DNA of 64,000 nucleotides from Pomphorhynchus laevis (lineage: Eukaryota; Acanthocephala; Palaeacanthocephala; Echinorhynchida; Pomphorhynchidae), in contig WNNJ02000181.1 of the NCBI GenBank assembly GCA_012934845.2, positions 105,403-169,402 of the forward strand. The letters run 5' to 3'. Below are positions 32,390 through 44,083 of this stretch, piece after piece; the stretch's first letter is position 1; each line of letters begins with the position of its first letter. Both the position numbers and the translations under genes were made by a program. The notes under the pieces were generated by a model. The model saw nothing but the letters and a program-made list of their open reading frames with translations. It ran no database searches and was not told where the DNA came from.

Positions 32390-34870
32390 CCCCTATCACC
32401 ACAACACACGGTTACCGCCTCGGCCTCCTCAACACTAGATCTATTCTCAATAAATCCGATCTTATCCTCAACCTATTCACCAAGCAATCCATCGATCTCT
32501 TCTGCCTCACCGAATCCTGGCACTCCGATTCTGACGACCTCTCCATTCGCCATCTGCTCTCTGCCAATTGCTCACTAGTCGAATCAGCCCGCCCCTCAGC
32601 AAATCCCATAGCTGTCCTCGATCATTTTGCTGCCTACACCTCACTGTCCATTTTCGATCCTGGTCTATCCGATCACTTTCTCGTCACCATTAATCTCGCT
32701 CACAACCACACCCCTCCTCACACACCTACAATACAACGTCGCTCATGGAGAAATCTTGACCTCTCCCTTCTCCGCTCTGCCTTACTCAAATCGTCTCTAT
32801 CCTATCCAACAATAACATATTCCTCTCCTCACGATCTCGCCTTTCATTTCGACTCTGAACTCACATCCATTCGCGATATTATCTTGCCCTTCAAGCCTCA
32901 CCCACACCGCGCTTGCACCGTGCCCCATAGTTTGACATCCAGTGCCTACTCTCAAAGCGTCGACTCCGTCATTGTTTTCGAGTATATCAACGCTCGCTCA
33001 GACGTGATTTCCGCTCGATCACTCCGACTTTCCGTGATACCTATCTCGATCATCGGCGGACTCATTTCCACCTACTACGTACCAAATGCAATTTCTTTTG
33101 GCAGCATAAAATCATCACTTCATTCAACTCTAAGACTCTCTGACATACATTTAACTCAATCCTTGCTCGCTCCTCTTCGCCGTGCAACATCAATACCAAT
33201 GATTATTCGTCATTTCTACATACTAAAATATCCACGTTGCTCTCTCTCACACCCCGGTCTCCATCCTATCCCACTCTGCCCAGTCTAATCTCATCCTTCC
33301 GGAACTCTTTCATCTTCTCCCCGTCGCACCTACAGAAGTATCATCTGTCCTCATGTCCTTGCACAGCAAAACCTCACCTGCCGATCCCTGCCTACCCACA
33401 TACTTAAATCCATATGATCATGGATATCCCGTTTTCTCGCAACCTTGTTAAACTCGTCCATCCGCAGTCGTATTTTCCCTTCCTGCTGGAAATTCGAAAT
33501 CGTTTGTCCCATCCTTAAGAAACAATCGCTCGACTCCTCCCGTTCTTCTAGCTATCGCTCCATTTCACTACTCCCTACTCTTTCTAAGCTCTTAGACCGC
33601 CTCATCTTAATACAGATTAACGCTTATCTCTTCTCATCCGATCTGTACCCTACTTTCCAAACCGCTTTCGCTCTAATCACTCCACAGAAATCGCCTGCAT
33701 GAAAGTTTACAACGACTTACTCATTTCTCGAGACAAGGCTCTATATAGTGTTCTCATCTCCCTCGACCTCTCCTCCGCCTTCGACATTGTCGACCACTCC
33801 GTCCTCCTTTTTCGCCTTCGTTATGATTACGGCTTTTCTTCCTCCTCCGTAGCATGGTTTGCCTCATATCTATCCGACCGTTCCTTTCGCGTCTGTTCTA
33901 ATTCATCATCCTCCCCTCCCATCCCTATTTTTTGCGGGGTCCCACAAGGTTCAGTCTTAGGTCCCCTGCTTTTCTCTCTTCTGCTTGTCGATCTCTCTCC
34001 GTTTATCAAACCTTACTCCTTTAACGTCATGCAATACGCCGATGACATCCTCATCTATGCTCATGCACCCGCACATCGCATACACGATATCGGCATTTCT
34101 GCCTCCAACTGTATTTCTTCTATCTACAAACGTCTCTATCCAATCTCCATCTCGTTCTAAACCCCGACAAGTCTAAAATAATGTGGATTCTCCCCCGTAA
34201 ACCAAACATATCTCCTCCCACTGTATCTTTTGCCTCATCGATCATCCCCATAGTCCACAATCTCACTTTCTTAGGCTTCCATTTCGATGATCACATTTCC
34301 CTTAAACCCTTCGTCCGTGACAAGGTCCGCTCGTCTAACTTAATTCTTCGTGACATCCGCCGTATCCGCACCCTTATCGACTTCCGTTCTTGTATGTCTC
34401 TTCTTTCATCGCTTTCTTTTCCCTAAAATCGATTACTGCCTTAGCCTTTTAGCCAATTCTCCAAAAGCCATCATCCTACCACTACAACGCATAATCAACT
34501 CCGCTGTTCGAGTGCTCTTTCGTTTCCGTCGCTTCGACCACATATCCACATGTCTTGCCCAACTCTCCCGGTCCACCATCCACATCCACATCAAACTCCG
34601 CCTTCTTCTCGTAACTTTTCGTCTCATCGCTCTCGGCTCCCCATCGTTCATCAACCTTGCTTTCTTAGCCGACACTCGCGCCACCACGCTATCGCTGCGT
34701 TCCCGTCATACCCTCCTACTCCACGTTCTCAATTACTCCAACAACTATGGTCTCCGATCCTTCCTCGTCGCCGCCCTCACTCGCCTGGAATCAACTCCCT
34801 CTCGACGTCCGCCGCGCTCCCTCCTTTATCACATTCAAACACCTCCTCCGTTCACACCTTCTCGACACAT
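32353..34870 (+). pseudogene. L2-1 ORF2 relic (endonuclease and RT)
   Basis: ORF2 pieces: 32,353-33,288 has the endonuclease start (YRLGLLNTRSILNKSDLI, LFCLTESWHSD) and end (PGLSDHFLVTI). 33,445-33,702 has RT fingers (SSSYRSISLLPTLSKLLDRL). 33,699-34,160 has the RT palm. 34,181-34,426 and 34,350-34,937 are the post-RT region (FLGFHFDDHISLKPFVRDKV, KIDYCLSLLANSP). At least four breaks and one internal deletion are present. It shares LISLDLSSAFDIVDHSVLL almost exactly with the copy at 56,021, so subfamily L2-1 was recently active. Confidence 0.82.
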
Positions 34871-35057
34871 GATTTACATTTTTGTTTTGTTGTGGTCATG
34901 TAAGCGTGCGCTGGCACGCATTTGCCACGTTAAATAAATATTTTTTTACTACTTACAATACAACAACCTTCGACGACAACCAACGACAACTTTCGACGAC
35001 AATTAACCACAACCATCTGCTTGACAATAATCGACAACCATCGACGATATCCGTTCG

Positions 35058-35215
35058 CTACTTACAACTAACGACTACTTACAACTAACGACTACTTACA
35101 ACTAACGACTACTTACAGCTATCAACTACTTACAACTAACGACAACTTACAACTAACGACTACTTACAACTAACGACTACTTACAACTAACGCGAACTAC
35201 TTACAACTAACGACT
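35058..35215 (+). repeat. 17-bp tandem array in L2-2 leader
   Basis: About nine units of ACTACTTACAACTAACG with small variants lie in the 5' leader, between the shared L2 leader block and the ORF1 start. Tandem leader units in LINEs often carry promoter activity. That role here is inference. Confidence 0.85.
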
Positions 35216-35271
35216 TGCAGACTAACGGAGTTTAAACATTCTTGATTATAACTAACTAATTACATTTTATT

Positions 35272-36612
35272 ATGGCAAAGAGAAAGCTAACTAAAAATGT
35301 CGGCCAGCAACTCAAGTCCGTCAAGGAAACTTACATCGAAAAGCAAATTGGATGCGACAACAAGAACTGCAATGTTTGGACTCACGTTGCCATTCCTTTC
35401 ACTGACGAGGACAACGTTTCAAATCGGAATTTCCTATGCGGCTTCTTTTGTGCTGTCATCGTAGGTAAGCTAATGAAGTATGACCACTCAAACGGTGGAG
35501 ACGTTATGGAGGCTAACGAAACAGAATTGTGCTCAATAAATAAACTTGATGATGTCTCTCAGTCGACTCAGACCGCTGTTATACATGTACCATCAACAAA
35601 CGACAAAATATCTTCCAAGCTATTGTCGTCATCCGTTTGCTTACTAACTCCTTCGTCATCTATGAATCCCGTTCTTGAAACTTCTCTCACACACTCCTCC
35701 TTTAACTACGGATAAAACTTCCCTTAATCTTCATCTTTCTAACAATGCAAACAGTAAAGGCCTTGATCTCGTACATCATTTTTCCTATTCATCCCCACAT
35801 CTAAATACATCTCATACTTCTTTCTTCTCTTAACGTACTCCTTACTCTACCTCCACCGTATCACTTCTCAATAATTTACATCCTTCTGTCAAAATTATAT
35901 CCAGTAACATCTCCGTTCAGCCTATTCAACAATCAACTTCTGTCACACATGCTCCAACCGTATCACCTCTCAATAATTTACATCCTTCCTTCAAAATCAT
36001 CTCCAGTCACATCTCTGATCAACCGATTCAACACCCCGCTCCTGTCACACTTGCTCCAACCAATATTAATTCTCTATTAAGCACCCCTGTCATTTCCACT
36101 TCTATCTGCCTCGACTCCTACCAGATCTGTCCGTTAAACACTTCCACGAAATCGTTTTCCTTCGCACGATGGCTGTATTATCATATCAAACTTAAAGCTT
36201 TCCGAATCTGCTTCTCCACAATCTCGCATCGATGATGATGTATCTGCTTTCAGGTTTATCCTCGCAACCATTCTTCCTTATGATAACTCATCCCTCTTCA
36301 ATAATATCGCTCCTGTATCCTTTATTCGTTTAAACAAATCCACTAAATCTAATCATCTCAGTCCTCAACTCTTAAAAATCGTTTTCCGACATAGTTCACA
36401 TGCCTCTTCTGTACTCTCCCAACCTTTTAAACTTCTTACTAATTCATCTACTTGTCGTATCTTTTCTGACAGTTCTCCTTATGATATTGCCCAGCTCAAT
36501 TTAGCTCGCATTGAGAAACATCGACGTAAAACAAACAATGAGTCATATCCATCAATCCGTAAAATCAACGGAAATTTTCACGTCCTACGCACGAGGCAAA
36601 AAATCCGATAAT
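35272..36612 (+). pseudogene. L2-2 ORF1 (zinc cluster and RRM-like), frame-broken
   Basis: The true ATG at 35,272 gives 147 codons with the cysteine cluster IGCDNKNCNVWTHVAI and FLCGFFCA (CX4C, then CX3C), matching CR1-a ORF1 residues 42-74. The frame ends at 35,713 in a serine-rich linker. The RRM-like C-terminal domain follows in other frames, recognisable by IAQLNLARIEKHRR and NGNFHVLRTRQKIR near 36,490-36,610. A short block in the linker is repeated (TCTCAATAATTTACATCCTT at about 35,867 and 35,967). It is an RNA-binding protein relic. Confidence 0.75.
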
Positions 36613-36639
36613 GTCCAGTCTCTCCCCCAGTCTTCTTTG

Positions 36640-39487
36640 CTAGTCGATCTCGTACCTGAAAATAATTTTCATCTTAGTCTTTGTAACACTCGCTTCATTA
36701 TTCATAAAGCTGATCTGCTACTTGATATCTTCAATCATTTATCTATCGATATTCTCTGCATTACCGAATCCTGGCACTCTGACGATCTTGCTATTCGTCG
36801 TCTATGTCGCTCTGGTTGTTCTTTAGTTGAATCAGCTCGTCCAATTGCCTCTCATACATCTATTGCTTCTAACATGGCGGTATTGTTGCCATTGCTCGTC
36901 ACCCAATGTCTCTACGTAAAATTAACGTTAACATCCGTTACACATTGTTCGAATTACTCATATGCCGATTATCAACTCATTTTCCTGTGGAACTTGTAAT
37001 TGCATACCGTTCAGGTTGAGGTGCCCCTAAAGTTTCTTCTTTAACGACCTTGCAGATCTTATGTCTCACTGTTCATTGTCTTATAATGCTTATTTGGTTC
37101 TCGGTGACTTTAACATTCGTCTTGATCGCCCGGTTGACTCTATCACTTTAACTAACCTTTGTACTGATTTTAACTATAAACTACTTTCAACAAGCCCAAC
37201 TCATATTCTCGGCGGTGCTCTCGACATCATTGCTGTTTCTAACGGCTTCAATGACTATACCTCCTTGACAATTACTGATCCTGGTTTGTGCGATCATTTC
37301 CTTGTCACTCTTACTCGTCCCCATCTTCCTTCTCCGCCTCCACCATTATCCACACCAAAGCGACCCTGGAAACTTCTCGATATCCATATTCTCTGCACAG
37401 CCTTACTCAATTCTTCACTCTTTTCACTTCCTCTTAACTATTTCTCTCCCGATGATCTCTGCATTCTGTTTGTTTCAGAACTTATGTCTATCATCAATAA
37501 CCTTCTGCCTAGCCGACTCTGACGTTCTCAGCGTTTGCGCCATGCTCCCTGGTTCGATTCTGACTGTAGTCTTTCTAAACGTCGATTCCGTCACTCTTTT
37601 CCTGTGCATAATCGCTTTCTTAAACGTTCTCCCAAATCACTCCCTCCAAATCTCCGTGATTCCTACTTTTCTATACGCCGTTCACATAGTATTCTTACAA
37701 GTACTAAACGTACTATCTTTTGGTAAAATCAACTCGAGTCATGCCCAAACTCTAAATCTAATTGAAAAATCTTAAACTCAATTCTTCCACGATCATCTAC
37801 TCCTTGTAATATAAATCCCCATGAATTTTCTTCTTATCTACAAACTAAGCTACCTAATTTACTTTCCCTACTATCCAGAGGCCCCTTGTACCCTCGCTTC
37901 TCTTAAAATAATTCCCTCCCAGAGCTATTCCACCTTCTTTCCGTTTCATCTGATGAAGTTTCTTCCGTTCCGCTGTCATTACCTAATAAATCCTCTCACT
38001 CTGACCAAACTCCTACTCACTTGGTTAAAAATATCTGCTCCTCTATATCACCCTTCCTATCCACATTGTTCAACTCGTCCATCCGTACCCGTACATTTTC
38101 TTCCATCTGGAAATGCGCAATTGCTCGTTTTTTCATCAAAAAGAAACCTCTTGACTCCTCACTGCCATCGTCGTACTGTTATATCTCACTTCTCCCAACA
38201 CTTTCTAAACTCCTTGTGCGTCTCGTTCTCAAGCAAGTTAATACATATCTCTTTTCCTTCAATTTATTTTCTCTCTTCCAAGCCGCTTTTCGCTCTAATC
38301 ACTCTACTGAAATTGCATGTCTTAAAGTTTATAACGACTTACTCATATAGCGCGATCTCGAATTATGTAGTGTCATAGTTTCTCTTGATCTATCGTCTGC
38401 TTTTGACATCGTCGATCACTCGATTCTTCTCCATCGTCTTCGTCATGATTATGGCTTCTCTTTACCCCCGGTTCATGGTTTTCTTCATATATCTATCAAA
38501 CCGTACATTTCGCGTCTATTCTAACTCTTCTCTCTCCCATCCTTCCTCCATACCGTCCGGTGTTCCACAACGCTCAGAATTAGGCCCTATGCTTTTCTCT
38601 CTTCTTCTCGGTGATTTGTCTTCGATTTCTCATAAATTTAACTTCCATGTTATGCAATATGCTGATAACATTCACATCTATGCTCATGCACCTGTTTATT
38701 ATATTCGCGATCTTAGTAATTCTGCTTCCGACTGTCTTGTCTCAATTTCCAATCATCTTTCTTCTCTTTGCCTTTCTGTGAATTCTGATAAATCTAAAAT
38801 TATGTCGATCCTTCCTCGACGCTTCTGCTTAGAACCTCCCTCCGTATCATTAAATTCTACAATTCTTCCTATCGTTGATAATCAGGTTTTCCTAGGCTTC
38901 CATTTCGACAACCGATTTTCACTTAAACATTTCGTTAGAGATAAAGTACGTTCATCTACCTTGATACTCCGCAATTTCCGTCCAGTTCGTAGATTGATCG
39001 ATTTACCTTCTTGTATGGCTCTCATATCTTCTCTCCTTTTTTCTTGACTCGATTATTGTCTTAGTCTATTTTTCAACTCACCTAAATCCACTCTTCTTTC
39101 CCTATAACGCATCATCAACGCAGCCGTTTGAGTTCTCCTCCGTCTTCGTCGTTTGATCATACATCCTACGATCTTGCTTCTCTCGATTGGCCTACCATTT
39201 ATTGTCGTGTTCAAATTCGTCTTCTTATCATTGCTTTTCGCTCTGTAACTTTTCATATTCCTTCATTTCTCAACCTTCCTTTTCTCGACAATTCTCGAAC
39301 TGTGTACTGTGCTCTGCTTTCCCACAATTCCCTTCTTTTACATGTCCCAAACTACTCTACCTCTTTTGGCTTCCGCTCTTTCGTTGTGGCTGCTCCTCTC
39401 TCGTGGAATCATCTGTCCATTCATATCCGCCAATCAACATCAATGCCTTGCTTCAAAAGCCAAATCCAATTCCATCTCAACAATTAA
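36640..39487 (+). pseudogene. L2-2 ORF2 relic (endonuclease and RT)
   Basis: Endonuclease pieces: 36,511-36,999 (FHLSLCNTRFIIHKADLLLD, CITESWHSDDLAIRRL) and 37,061-37,522 (LVLGDFNIRLDRP, THILGGALDIIAV). RT and post-RT follow: 38,021-38,350 (LLPTLSKLLVRLV), then 38,385-39,047 in another frame (GVPQRSELGPMLFSLL, MQYADNIHIYAH, FLGFHFDNRFSLKHFVRDK). 39,128-39,487 covers the C-terminus. The usual YADD is YADN and GVPQG is GVPQR, in addition to about six frame breaks. The copy is clearly dead. Confidence 0.8.
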
Positions 39488-39579
39488 CTAATTAATCTTT
39501 GACTTTTGCTGTTTTTTTTTCAGTGGTCATGTAAGCGTGCATTTTACACGCATTTGCCACGTTAAATAAATCATTATTA

Positions 39580-40150
39580 AGAGATGACTCGCCATTGACG
39601 TCGCGTAAACGCTTTTCAAGAAGAGCAGTAGAGAGTTGAGCAAATTAAAGTGTAAGCGATTGGGGAAATTTCGACAAGCAGATGAGATGACACGAGTGAA
39701 AACCGTTGATATAAGATAATAAAGGCTTGGGTGCGGTTTCTAAGAACAATATTTAAAAGTTAGGGACCATAAGAATCGGAGCAGAAACGGATTTATTACT
39801 TTACTTTTCGACACACTTTACTTTTCGACACACGGAAAGTAAAGAGACATCACTGAATAGAGACGGACTATCGGTAGGAAGAATTGTGGCAAGGATTGAG
39901 CGGAATGTGGAAAATTAGAATCAAAACTGACTTGGAGATAAGAAGAATCAGAGGGCTTAAGTTAATGATTATACACCTATCGCAAGAAGGAAATCCCTTA
40001 CGTAGAAATGGAGAAGTCACGTGAGTAGTCGGGAGTGGTTAAAATACTCGGAGATCAGTAGGAGCAAATGTATGAGAGCGATAAAATTGTATAGACGAGT
40101 GCAATGGGTTACAATGAGAGGTACGGTCAGATAATGAAGATATGGGAACA
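39580..40150 (-). mobile_element. L2-type ORF1 relic (minus)
   Basis: This purine-rich stretch reads, on the minus strand, like ORF1 C-terminal sequence of an L2 element: the GCTCAACTCTCTACTGCTC and GTTTACGCGACGTC segment corresponds to the IAQL...R..KRR region. A further ORF1 part with GGTCCCTAAC and TCCGTCTC follows. Subfamily and ends are unclear. A plus-strand 66-codon frame at 40,154-40,354 and the sequence to 40,650 show no recognisable domain. Confidence 0.5.
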
Positions 40151-40653
40151 TAATTGGTAAATGATATGAGTGTAAGTTCCTCAGAATCTGTCGAGTTTCT
40201 CAACCGTGATATTATTGGGGAACATGCCTTGATACGATTTCCTAATAAGGATGATTCATCTACAATATGTCCACCTGCTACTAATCAGATTGGCTTGAAT
40301 ACATCTGAACAACTATCAATGGAATATTCATATTCTGATTATCCCCAGCATTAGTTGTGATGAGCTCAGCGAGGATCTAATTACCACAATATACTCGAAA
40401 AAAACTACGACAACGTTGATGATAAGATAAAGTTTTAAATCATTAGAGTCAACAAATATTTAAACTATTATTTTGAAGAAGGACAGTGACGGGATAAATC
40501 CTGATTGTTCATTGAGTTAACAGCTATCAATGAAGATGTAATTACCACCGATCCGATTCAGGCAAGTTTCTCGATACAGCACGCCCAAACCTTTTCCAAA
40601 TTTGCAAAACGTCATAACCGCGCTCGGACAGTCATCTTTGCTAGCATACCTTT

Positions 40654-42221
40654 GCTATCACGCGTCTTCTGTCCTCTCTCAACGAATCAAACTCATGTCA
40701 TCTTCAACCACTCGAATTTTCCCCGATCGCGCCCCTTCTGAAATCGCTCAAATCTCTTCAGCCCGCATCGAAAAACGCCGTCGCGAGGAAAACGGCGAAA
40801 CATCACTCTCCATCCGAAACATAGACGGAAATTTTCAAGTTGTCCACACCCGTCCAAAAATTCGATGGCGCTCCATCTCTTCTATGTGTCTTCTCCACTA
40901 GACTCTTTCGCCACAACACACGGTTTCCGCCTCGGTCTCCTCAACACTAGATCTATTCTCAATAAATCCGATCTTATCCTCAACCTATTCACCAAGCAAT
41001 CCATCGATCTTTTCTGCCTCACCGAATTGTGGCACTCAGATACCGACGACCTTTCCATTCGCCGTCTGCTCTCTGCCGGTTGCTCTCTAGTCGAATCAGC
41101 TCGCGCCCTCAGCAAATCCCTTTCTAAATTCTCTAATCATGGCGGCATTGTCGCATTCGCCCGTCACCCTGCGTCTCTTCGCAAAATCACTTCCCCTTTC
41201 AGTCCTTGCTCTTTTGAATTGCTCACTTGTCGTTATTCTAACCCGATCACTCTAGATCTCGCCATTGTATACCGTCCTGGTTTATCAGCTCCTACAGCCT
41301 TATTTTTTACCGAACTCGCTGACCTCCTTTCTCATTGTTCTTTGTCCTCAATCCCTTCACTCGTTCTAGGCGACTTCAATATCCGCCTAGACCGCCCCTC
41401 TAAAACGGATTCCATCCGGTTCATCAACATTCTATCCAACTACAATTACAAACTAATCTCCACTGCCCCCACACATATACTTGGCGGGGCACTCGACATC
41501 ATCGCTGTCCCCGATCATTTTGATGCCTACACCTCACTGTCCATATCTGATCCTGGTCTATCCGATCACTTTCTTATCACCCTTGATCTCACTCACAACC
41601 ACACCCCTCCTCACACACCTACAATCCTACGTCGCCTTTGGAGAAATCTTGACCTCTCCCTTCTCCGCTCTGCCTTACTCAAATCATCTATATCATTACC
41701 CACAATAAGATATCCATCTCATCACGATCTCGCCTTTCTTTTCGACTCTGAACTCACATCCACTCTTGATATTCTCTTGCTCTTCAAGCCTCACCCACAC
41801 CGTCGCTTGCACCGTGCCTAATGGTTTGACATCCAATGCCTACTCTCAAAGCGTCGACTCCGCCATGCTTTTCGAGTCTATCACCGCTCTCTCAGACGTG
41901 ATTTCCGCTCGATCACTCCGTCTTTCCGTGATTTCTATATTGCTCTTCGCCGGTCTCATCTCAACCTACTACGTACCAAATGCAACTCCTTCTGGCAGCA
42001 TAAAATCATCACTTCATTCAACTCTAAGACTCTGGCATACATTTAACTCAATCCTTCTCGCTCCTCTTCGCCGTGCAACATCAATGCCAATTATTATTCG
42101 TCATTTCTACATACTTAAGTATCCACGTTGCTCCCTCACACCCCGGTCTCCATCCTATCCCACTCTGCCCAGTCTAATCTCATCTTTCCGGAACTCTTTC
42201 ATCTTCTCCCTGTCTACTTAA
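40654..42221 (+). mobile_element. L2-1 LINE, front half
   Basis: This plus-strand L2-1 copy starts inside ORF1 (ATCACGCGTCTTCTG) and ends abruptly at 42,221 before the RT, where minus-strand LINE-B begins. ORF1 end: 40,602-40,901 with APSEIAQISSARIEKRRREE and NFQVVHTRPKIRW. ORF2 start: 40,865. Neither the 3' tail nor the RT is present. Losing the 3' end is not a normal outcome of LINE insertion, so a later rearrangement or insertion cut it. Confidence 0.82.
40865..41821 (+). pseudogene. L2-1 endonuclease domain, best preserved copy
   Basis: A 318-codon open block holds the complete apurinic-type endonuclease of ORF2: FRLGLLNTRSILNKSDLI, IDLFCLTELWHSD, FSNHGGIVAFAR, LDLAIVYRPGLSAPTALFFT, SLVLGDFNIRLDRP, THILGGALDIIAVPDHF and PGLSDHFLITLDL. 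Catalytic-type residues (N in LLNTRS, E in LTELW, GDFN, SDH) are present. The frame closes at 41,821 where the linker to RT begins in another frame. The domain would nick target DNA during retrotransposition, but the element has no RT. Confidence 0.82.
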
Positions 42222-42593
42222 ATGATCGCGGATTCTACGCGCAAGCGCTTTTTCGTAGATCAATACGAGGGAATTTTGAATCGAAATGGGCCGCAGGTCT
42301 TTAGGACATGAGACCGGATATTTCTTACTTATAAAAATTCTTCGACTTATGTTGATGCCGGCCACATCGGATGGGGTGGCTAATAGCATTGTGACGGCCA
42401 CCTCCCTTCTTTGATCGGCTGTCAAAAGCTGACAGACACGAGAAGAGAGTGGAGCGACGGTTTTGGAGGTGCCCGGAAGAGGCCCCCAGGCATTGAGTAT
42501 ATCTGGAACAGATAGATCTCTACTCCTGAAGTCTCCCCAATGCGGTATTGGTTGCGGTGATTGAGTGGCTCCATAGTTGTGCAGGGATAGTGA

Positions 42594-44051
42594 CTACTCT
42601 AAAACTCTAACAAGACCAATACTTCCGATCCACCCGGATGCTATATCCCTCCAACAAACAAACTTCTCTTTCTTGAATATCTTCCAGAAGGAAGACTGAG
42701 AAGGGTTAAGACGAGCAATACTCGCCTTATCCTTACTCAGCTGCAACCAGTACCTGGTACGCCAGTATTCTTTTGAGAGCGTCAGTTTGGCGGAAGAAGA
42801 GAGGTCAGGGAGGCACATCAGTTTGGCCAGGACCTTGAGTTTTGTCGGAGTGGGACTGAAAATACGACCTTTATAGGTAGTCGATAATAACGCGGTTGTT
42901 TGCGAAGAAAGATAGGAATTAAATCCGGTTAAACTATCATTGCCAATTCGGGGGAAGCGTTGGATAGCTGCTTGGAAGAAAGCCACTCTGATGGGATCAA
43001 AGTGGAATCTTCTACGAAGCAGGGAATCCTCTTCTATCCGCCAACGAATCAGGTCATGAGAGGTGGACAGATGTTGCCGCGATTGCTCTGTGCAGAAAGG
43101 TTTAAGCAACCACTTCTCATGGAGCAATAAGAAGTCTAGGAGGGAATTCGTTGATGTGCAATGAAAGGAGGGTGAGGGTGGTTTATGAATAAGATAACCG
43201 TTCCTGGCTCTGCGGAGTGCTGCATTAATCCAACGACCAGTTCTGTCGTCGAAGTCACCTAGTACCATGTCGTAGCCTCCATTAATTATCCCATCCAGGT
43301 GGTCACGGTTCTTGTGAATCTCTCCAGTAAGAATCTCTCCTTGGAAGAAAGCCACTCTGATGGGATCAAAGTGGAATCTTCTACGAAGCAGGGAATCCTC
43401 TTCTATCCGCCAACGAATCAGGTCATGAGAGGTGGACAGATGTTGCCGCGATTGCTCTGTGCAGAAGGGTTTAAGCAACCACTTCTCATGGAGCAATAAG
43501 AAGTCTAGGAGGGAATTCGTTGATGTGCAATGAAAGGAGGGTGAGGGTGGTTTATGAATAAGATAACCGTTCCTGGCTCTGCGGAGTGCTGCATTAATCC
43601 AACGACCAGTTCTGTCGTCGAAGTCACCTAGTACCATGTCGTAGCCTCCATTAATTATCCCATCCAGGAGGTCACGGTTCTTGTGAATCTCTCCAGGACG
43701 AATATAGACGTTGGCAAGACTGAGGCGTTTACCGTTCTTAACGAGTGATACTACTAAACAAGACAGGGCTGGACATGAGTAGTTTAAAATGAGTGAGGAT
43801 CTTAAGGAGCATTTAACTAAGGTCAAGAGTTCTTGAGATTAAGAAGAGTGAGGAGGGGTTATGTACGGAGTATAGTGGGTAGAAATGTGCTTAGGGATAA
43901 ATCGAGTAATGTCCTGGGGGAGACGGATAGACCGCGTCTCCTGAAGAACTATAACATCTGCGTCTCTACCAGATAGAAGCCTAAGGGCAGAAGCACCTCC
44001 CGAATTCCACTGAAGAATATTCAGTGAAAAAGGCTCGGGCTTACTCACCAT
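42594..44051 (-). pseudogene. LINE-B ORF2 front part with internal duplication
   Basis: The ATG at 44,051 starts the endonuclease (LNILQWNSGGAS, DADVIVLQETRSIRLPQD). After a break near 43,840, a 410-codon block (43,826-42,594) continues with RLSLANVYIRPGEIHKNRD and MVLGDFDDRTGRW. A unit of 123 codons (KNRD.LDGIINGGYDMVLGD through LLRRRFHFDPIRVAFFQ) occurs twice in tandem, in frame. The two copies (42,972-43,322 and 43,341-43,691) differ at only about two bases, so the duplication is recent compared with the decay of the element. GDFDD replaces the usual GDFN. The pre-RT linker follows to 42,594, and RT-finger sequence follows to 42,222 in another frame. Confidence 0.82.
42972..43696 (-). repeat. 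369-bp in-frame tandem duplication in LINE-B
   Basis: Unit one starts at 42,972 and unit two at 43,341, both with TTGGAAGAAAGCCACTCTGA. About 351 bp are aligned with two visible substitutions (CAGAAAGG or CAGAAGGG; CAGGTGG or CAGGAGG). An 18-bp linker joins them. The offset is a multiple of three. Confidence 0.9.
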
Positions 44052-44083
44052 TGTGATAGATTAGTTGGACGGGAGAAGCCAAC

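Larger units (their letters stand above)
31285..34945 (+). mobile_element. L2-1 LINE, full-length but decayed
   Basis: This plus-strand copy has both ends. The 5' leader (ACAATACAACAACCTTCGAC, 31,285-31,402) and the 3' hairpin tail (GCGTGC GCTG GCACGC, then TTTGCCACGTTAAATAAAT) are present. Between lie ORF1 sequence (31,540-32,389) and ORF2 (32,353-34,870). The endonuclease has an internal deletion: it goes from LVESARPSANP straight to DHFAAYTSLSI. RT is in two frames with YNDLLISRD, LDLSSAFDIVDHSVLL, GVPQGSVLGPLLF and MQYADDILIYAH. The clade call L2 rests on LDLSSAFDIVDH and on the tail. The sense strand is strikingly pyrimidine-rich. Confidence 0.87.
34950..39570 (+). mobile_element. L2-2 LINE, full-length but decayed
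   Basis: This plus-strand L2-2 copy abuts the tail of L2-1. The 5' leader repeats the L2-1 leader (ACAATACAACAACCTTCGAC) and adds a 17-bp tandem array. ORF1 starts at 35,272 and ends about 36,610. ORF2 follows from about 36,640 to 39,487. The 3' end has GTGGTCATGTAAGC, hairpin GCGTG...CACGC and CCACGTTAAATAAATC (39,568). Related copies lie on the minus strand at 18.2-19.8 and 58.8-61.26 kb. It carries many breaks. Confidence 0.85.

Noticed and set aside
35058-35215. CRISPR-like array
   Set aside because: The 17-bp units are directly adjacent with no spacers, and the sequence is a LINE leader in a eukaryote.
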